Part shown: positions 59,914 through 64,000 of the stretch, piece by piece
How positions within the stretch are numbered: the stretch's first letter is position 1
Layout of the letters: every line of letters begins with the position of its first letter
Assembly (NCBI GenBank): GCA_022749655.1
Contig: CP094243.1
Location: 1,054,001-1,118,000, forward strand
From: Xanthomonas phaseoli pv. phaseoli
GTDB lineage: Bacteria > Pseudomonadota > Gammaproteobacteria > Xanthomonadales > Xanthomonadaceae
Length of the DNA stretch: 64,000 nt
Direction of reading: 5' to 3'
Notes under the pieces: model-generated
Seen by the model: only the letters and a program-made list of their open reading frames with translations
Told to the model about the DNA's origin: nothing
The model's database searches: none
Program-made: the position numbers and the translations under genes

Positions 59914-61237
59914 GTCCGGAGCCGATCCGTCACGCCAGCGGCCGGTGGTGATCGCCACCCTCGGCACGCACGGGGACGTGCGCCCGATCATTGCGCTGGC
60001 GCTTGGCCTGCAGCGGCGCGGTTATCCGGCGCGGGTGCTGACCAGTTCCAACTTCGAGACCTTGATCCGTGCCCACGGCCTGGAATTCTTCCCGCTCAGC
60101 GGCGATCTCCAGACGCTGTTGCAAGACCATCCGGACGTTGCCGAGATGCGCGGCGCCCCTGGCATCTTGCGCAAGAAGTTGCTGGAGTGGGCGCGCGATT
60201 GGCCCGCGCAGGGCCGCGCGGCGTGTGCCGATGCCGGCTTGATCCTGGGCGTGGGCAGTGCCAGTTTCCTCGTCCACAGCCTGGGCGAGGCGTATGGCGT
60301 GCCGGTGGCGTTTGCGCAGTTGCAGCCGCTCACCGAGTCGCGCCACCTGCCGTTGATGCTGATGCCCACGCTGCGTCTGCCGGGAAGTGTCAGCGTGGCA
60401 TTGCATCGCCTGATGCGCTTTGTCTGCTGGCAGCTGATGCGGCCGGCCTTCAACGATATCGTGCGTCCGGCATTGGGGCTGCCGGGGTATCCGTGGAGCG
60501 GTCCGGATCGCGGCACGCTGGGCGTGATCTACGGCTATAGCGCGCATGTGTGCCCGCGCCCGCCGGACTGGCCGGAGAGCGCGCAGGTGTGCGGCTTCTG
60601 GCAACTGCCGCCGTCGCAGTGGCAACCGCCGGCCGCGCTGCAGGCGTTTTTGCAGGCCGGGCCGCCGCCGCTGTATATCGGCTTCGGCAGCATGACCAGC
60701 AGCGCCGTCGCGCAGCTCACTGCCACGGTGAAGGCAGCGGTGCGACTGACCGGGCAGCGCGCGTTGCTCGCCAGCGGCTGGGGCGGCCTGGGGGCCGGGG
60801 ATACCGCTGCCGCCGATGACGCCGAGCGCTTCTTCCATCTGGAACAGGCACCGCACGATTGGCTGTTCCCGCGCGTGTCGGTGGCCGTGCATCACGGTGG
60901 TGCCGGCACCAGCGGTGCCGCGTTGGCGGCGGGCATCCCCTCGGTGGTGCTGCCGTTTGGCTACGACCAGTCGTTCTGGGCGCACTGCCTGGCCCAGCGC
61001 GGGGTCGCGCCGCCAGCGCTGGCGCGTGCCGGGCTGCAGCCAGAAGCCCTGGCCGCAGCCATCCAGCAGGCGAGCACGCCGGCCATGCGCGCGGCCGCGC
61101 GCGCACTCGGTCAACGGATTGGCCAGGAAGACGGCGTCCGCAACGCGGTCGATCAGCTGGAAGCCTGGCACCTGCTTGAACCCACGGCAGTGGCGCCCGC
61201 AGTGGCCACACGGACCGAGCAGCACGCCATCGCATAG
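59906..61237 (+). CDS. GT1-family glycosyltransferase (UGT-like)
   Basis: A 443-residue GT-B glycosyltransferase. N-terminal acceptor domain: VVIATLGTHGDVRPIIALAL; C-terminal donor site: LYIGFGSMTS, then APHDWLFPRVSVAVHHGGAG and LPFGYDQSFWA. This is the macrolide/sterol UGT type that puts a sugar on a small lipophilic acceptor. Its ATG lies within the NRPS gene, so translation is coupled; the sugar is probably added to the NRPS product or its precursor. Donor sugar unknown. Confidence 0.88.
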   Translation: MPESGADPSRQRPVVIATLGTHGDVRPIIALALGLQRRGYPARVLTSSNFETLIRAHGLEFFPLSGDLQTLLQDHPDVAEMRGAPGILRKKLLEWARDWPAQGRAACADAGLILGVGSASFLVHSLGEAYGVPVAFAQLQPLTESRHLPLMLMPTLRLPGSVSVALHRLMRFVCWQLMRPAFNDIVRPALGLPGYPWSGPDRGTLGVIYGYSAHVCPRPPDWPESAQVCGFWQLPPSQWQPPAALQAFLQAGPPPLYIGFGSMTSSAVAQLTATVKAAVRLTGQRALLASGWGGLGAGDTAAADDAERFFHLEQAPHDWLFPRVSVAVHHGGAGTSGAALAAGIPSVVLPFGYDQSFWAHCLAQRGVAPPALARAGLQPEALAAAIQQASTPAMRAAARALGQRIGQEDGVRNAVDQLEAWHLLEPTAVAPAVATRTEQHAIA

Positions 61238-61373
61238 GCGTGGCGATGCTGCGCATCCGCTGCCGCAGGCGATGCACGCACTGCGGCGTGGTGTAGCAGT
61301 GCGTGGTTGGCAGCGACGCACTGTGCGCTGCCGCATGCGGCACAATCGGGCTCCCTCGGTTGATCTGGCCCGC

Positions 61374-62501
61374 ATGCGCTATCCCGCTCTGGACCTGTTG
61401 CGTGGCATCGCCATCGTGTGGGTGATGCTGTTCCATTCGTTCGTGGTCGGCGGGTTGGGGCCCGACTGGGAATGGCTGTCGCGCTACGGCTGGATGGGGG
61501 TGGACCTGTTCTTCGTGCTGAGCGGCTTTTTGATCGGCACCCAGGTGCTGACTCCGCTGTCGCGCGGCAAGCCATTGGACTTCGCCGATTTCTACCTGCG
61601 CCGCGCATTCCGCATCCTGCCCGCGTTTTTGGTGGTGTTGGCGATCTACATGGCATGGCCGGGTTTTCGCGAATCGCCCGGGCTGGCGCCATGGTGGATG
61701 TTTCTCACCTTCACCTTGAATCTGTTGGTCGATTACAGCGAGCAGGCCGCGTTCTCGCACGCATGGTCGCTCTGCGTGGAAGAGCATTTTTATCTGGTGT
61801 TTCCGTTGCTGGCGACGGTGTTGTTGCGGCGTCCATCGGCCGCGCGCGTGGTCGCGGTGTGCGTGGCGGTGGTGGTCGCCGGCATCGTGTTGCGCACCAG
61901 CGTGTGGCTGCACAACACGGCGCTGGATCAACTCGGCGGCGGCCAGCAGCGCAACTGGTTTGTGGAAGATCTGTATTACCCCACCTGGAACCGGCTGGAC
62001 GGTTTGCTGGCCGGGGTCGTGCTGGCAGTGGTCAAGGTGTTTCGCCCGCACACGTGGCAGCGCCTGCAGCAGCGCGGCACGACCTGGGCGTTTGCCGGGC
62101 TGGCCGTACTGGCGTTGGCTATGTGGTTGTTTCGCGAACGTACCGGTTTGATCGGCAACGCAGTGGGCTGGCCGGTGCTTTCGCTGGGGCTAGCCTTGCT
62201 GGTATTGGCAGGCACCGCGACCGACAGCGTACTGGGCCGCCTACGCGTGCCGGGCGCCGCGTGGTTGGCCGCCATTTCCTACAGCGTGTATCTGACCCAC
62301 AAGGCGATGTTCCATGTGACCCAGGGCTGGTTGGGCACCACGCTGGACAGCCATGGCGTGCTGGCCTTTGTGGTGTATGGCGTGGTGGCGCTGGCGGCGG
62401 GTGCGCTGCTGCATTACGTGGTGGAACGCCCGTTCCTGCAGCTGCGTGGCGCGTTGCTGCGAAGGCGTGCAGCCGTGCGCCGCGATGCCGAACTTGCATG
62501 A
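61374..62501 (+). CDS. Acyltransferase 3 (OafA/NodX family)
   Basis: A 375-residue membrane protein with about ten helices. Early catalytic motif: MLFHSFVVGG, with the conserved His, and GWMGVDLFFVLSGFLIG; later WSLCVEEHFYLVFPLL. It transfers acyl groups, usually acetyl, onto sugars. ATG at 61374 is 136 bases after the glycosyltransferase stop. In this cluster it may acylate the glycosylated product or act on surface polysaccharide. Confidence 0.88.
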   Translation: MRYPALDLLRGIAIVWVMLFHSFVVGGLGPDWEWLSRYGWMGVDLFFVLSGFLIGTQVLTPLSRGKPLDFADFYLRRAFRILPAFLVVLAIYMAWPGFRESPGLAPWWMFLTFTLNLLVDYSEQAAFSHAWSLCVEEHFYLVFPLLATVLLRRPSAARVVAVCVAVVVAGIVLRTSVWLHNTALDQLGGGQQRNWFVEDLYYPTWNRLDGLLAGVVLAVVKVFRPHTWQRLQQRGTTWAFAGLAVLALAMWLFRERTGLIGNAVGWPVLSLGLALLVLAGTATDSVLGRLRVPGAAWLAAISYSVYLTHKAMFHVTQGWLGTTLDSHGVLAFVVYGVVALAAGALLHYVVERPFLQLRGALLRRRAAVRRDAELA

Positions 62502-62618
62502 TGCGATGGTTGCGGAGAACGGCGAGCGTGCACCGGTTGCACGTGGCGGCCGCTGCAGCACCTGGTGTCAGGCAACCGGTCTGCGCAATTGCTGCGAATC
62601 TGCAGCGCCGATGTAAAG

Positions 62619-62643
62619 AAAAGCCGCGCAGTGCGCGGCTTTT
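62619..62643 (+). terminator. Rho-independent terminator
   Basis: AAAAGCCGCGC pairs with GCGCGGCTTTT around an AGT loop; it closes the NRPS cluster 118 bases after the acyltransferase stop. Downstream, GATGCTCCGTTC repeats follow. Confidence 0.85.
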
Positions 62644-62755
62644 CGATGCTCCGTTCGATGCTCCGTTCGATGCTCGGTAGCGCTTACGCGGCGCAGCGGG
62701 GGTGTGGTTGGCGCACTGCGCGCTCACCGCCTAAGCCGCTGCTTCGTGCAACGTC

Positions 62756-64000
<1,245 letters not shown>

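Overview
The window is a GC-rich, gene-dense piece of a gammaproteobacterial chromosome, most likely Xanthomonas or a close relative. The basis is recognition of gene families and local gene orders: divergent speE/speA, a comM/ubiK/glnB block, a desaturase locus run by a TetR regulator, DUF3182 and DUF3313 proteins, a lysine/alanine-rich histone H1-like protein, and GC-rich intergenic repeats of the Xanthomonas/Stenotrophomonas type. There is no rRNA, CRISPR array, insertion sequence or phage block.

Layout. 1-3 kb: end of an M28 peptidase, a small secreted protein and two EamA/RarD transporters. 3-12 kb: a lipoprotein hydrolase, then an export system of two MacB-like permeases, an ATPase and a periplasmic adaptor, facing a DesK/DesR-type two-component system. 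12-16 kb: a ThuA-like protein, a triple repeat, then a catalase-like peroxidase and cytochrome b561 divergent from an ECF sigma/anti-sigma pair. 16-24 kb: M17 aminopeptidase, HAD phosphatase, AI-2E-type membrane protein, a YqjD/YqjE-like cell-envelope operon, a DegQ-like protease and the histone-like protein. 24-34 kb: lipoproteins, a second two-component system, a TIGR01777 epimerase, small stress-type proteins, a DUF3182/hydrolase pair and a glycine-zipper protein. 34-37 kb: rtcB, a slipin gene, a tRNA-Thr and a 65-nt tRNA-like element, all on the minus strand. 37-41 kb: TetR regulator, ferredoxin reductase and fatty-acid desaturase. 41-55 kb: EAL phosphodiesterase, lipocalin, comM, ubiK, glnB, a GH84 glycosidase, a small kinase, an outer-membrane barrel, a PH/SHOCT protein, speE and speA. 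56-62.5 kb: an EntF-like C-A-PCP-TE peptide synthetase overlapping a glycosyltransferase and followed by an acyltransferase. The right edge holds an SDR oxidoreductase and the end of an unknown gene.

Two points dominate. First, at least a dozen conserved genes are broken by single-base indels, many in or beside short homopolymer runs (examples near 11922, 14676, 22862, 39130, 45389 and 51291). This looks more like uncorrected sequencing error than decay, so the disrupted entries should be read as probably intact genes until the read data are checked. Second, the most interesting regions are the slipin-rtcB RNA-repair locus with its adjoining tRNA-like element and structured leader, and the single-module peptide synthetase/glycosyltransferase/acyltransferase cluster, whose product I cannot name.
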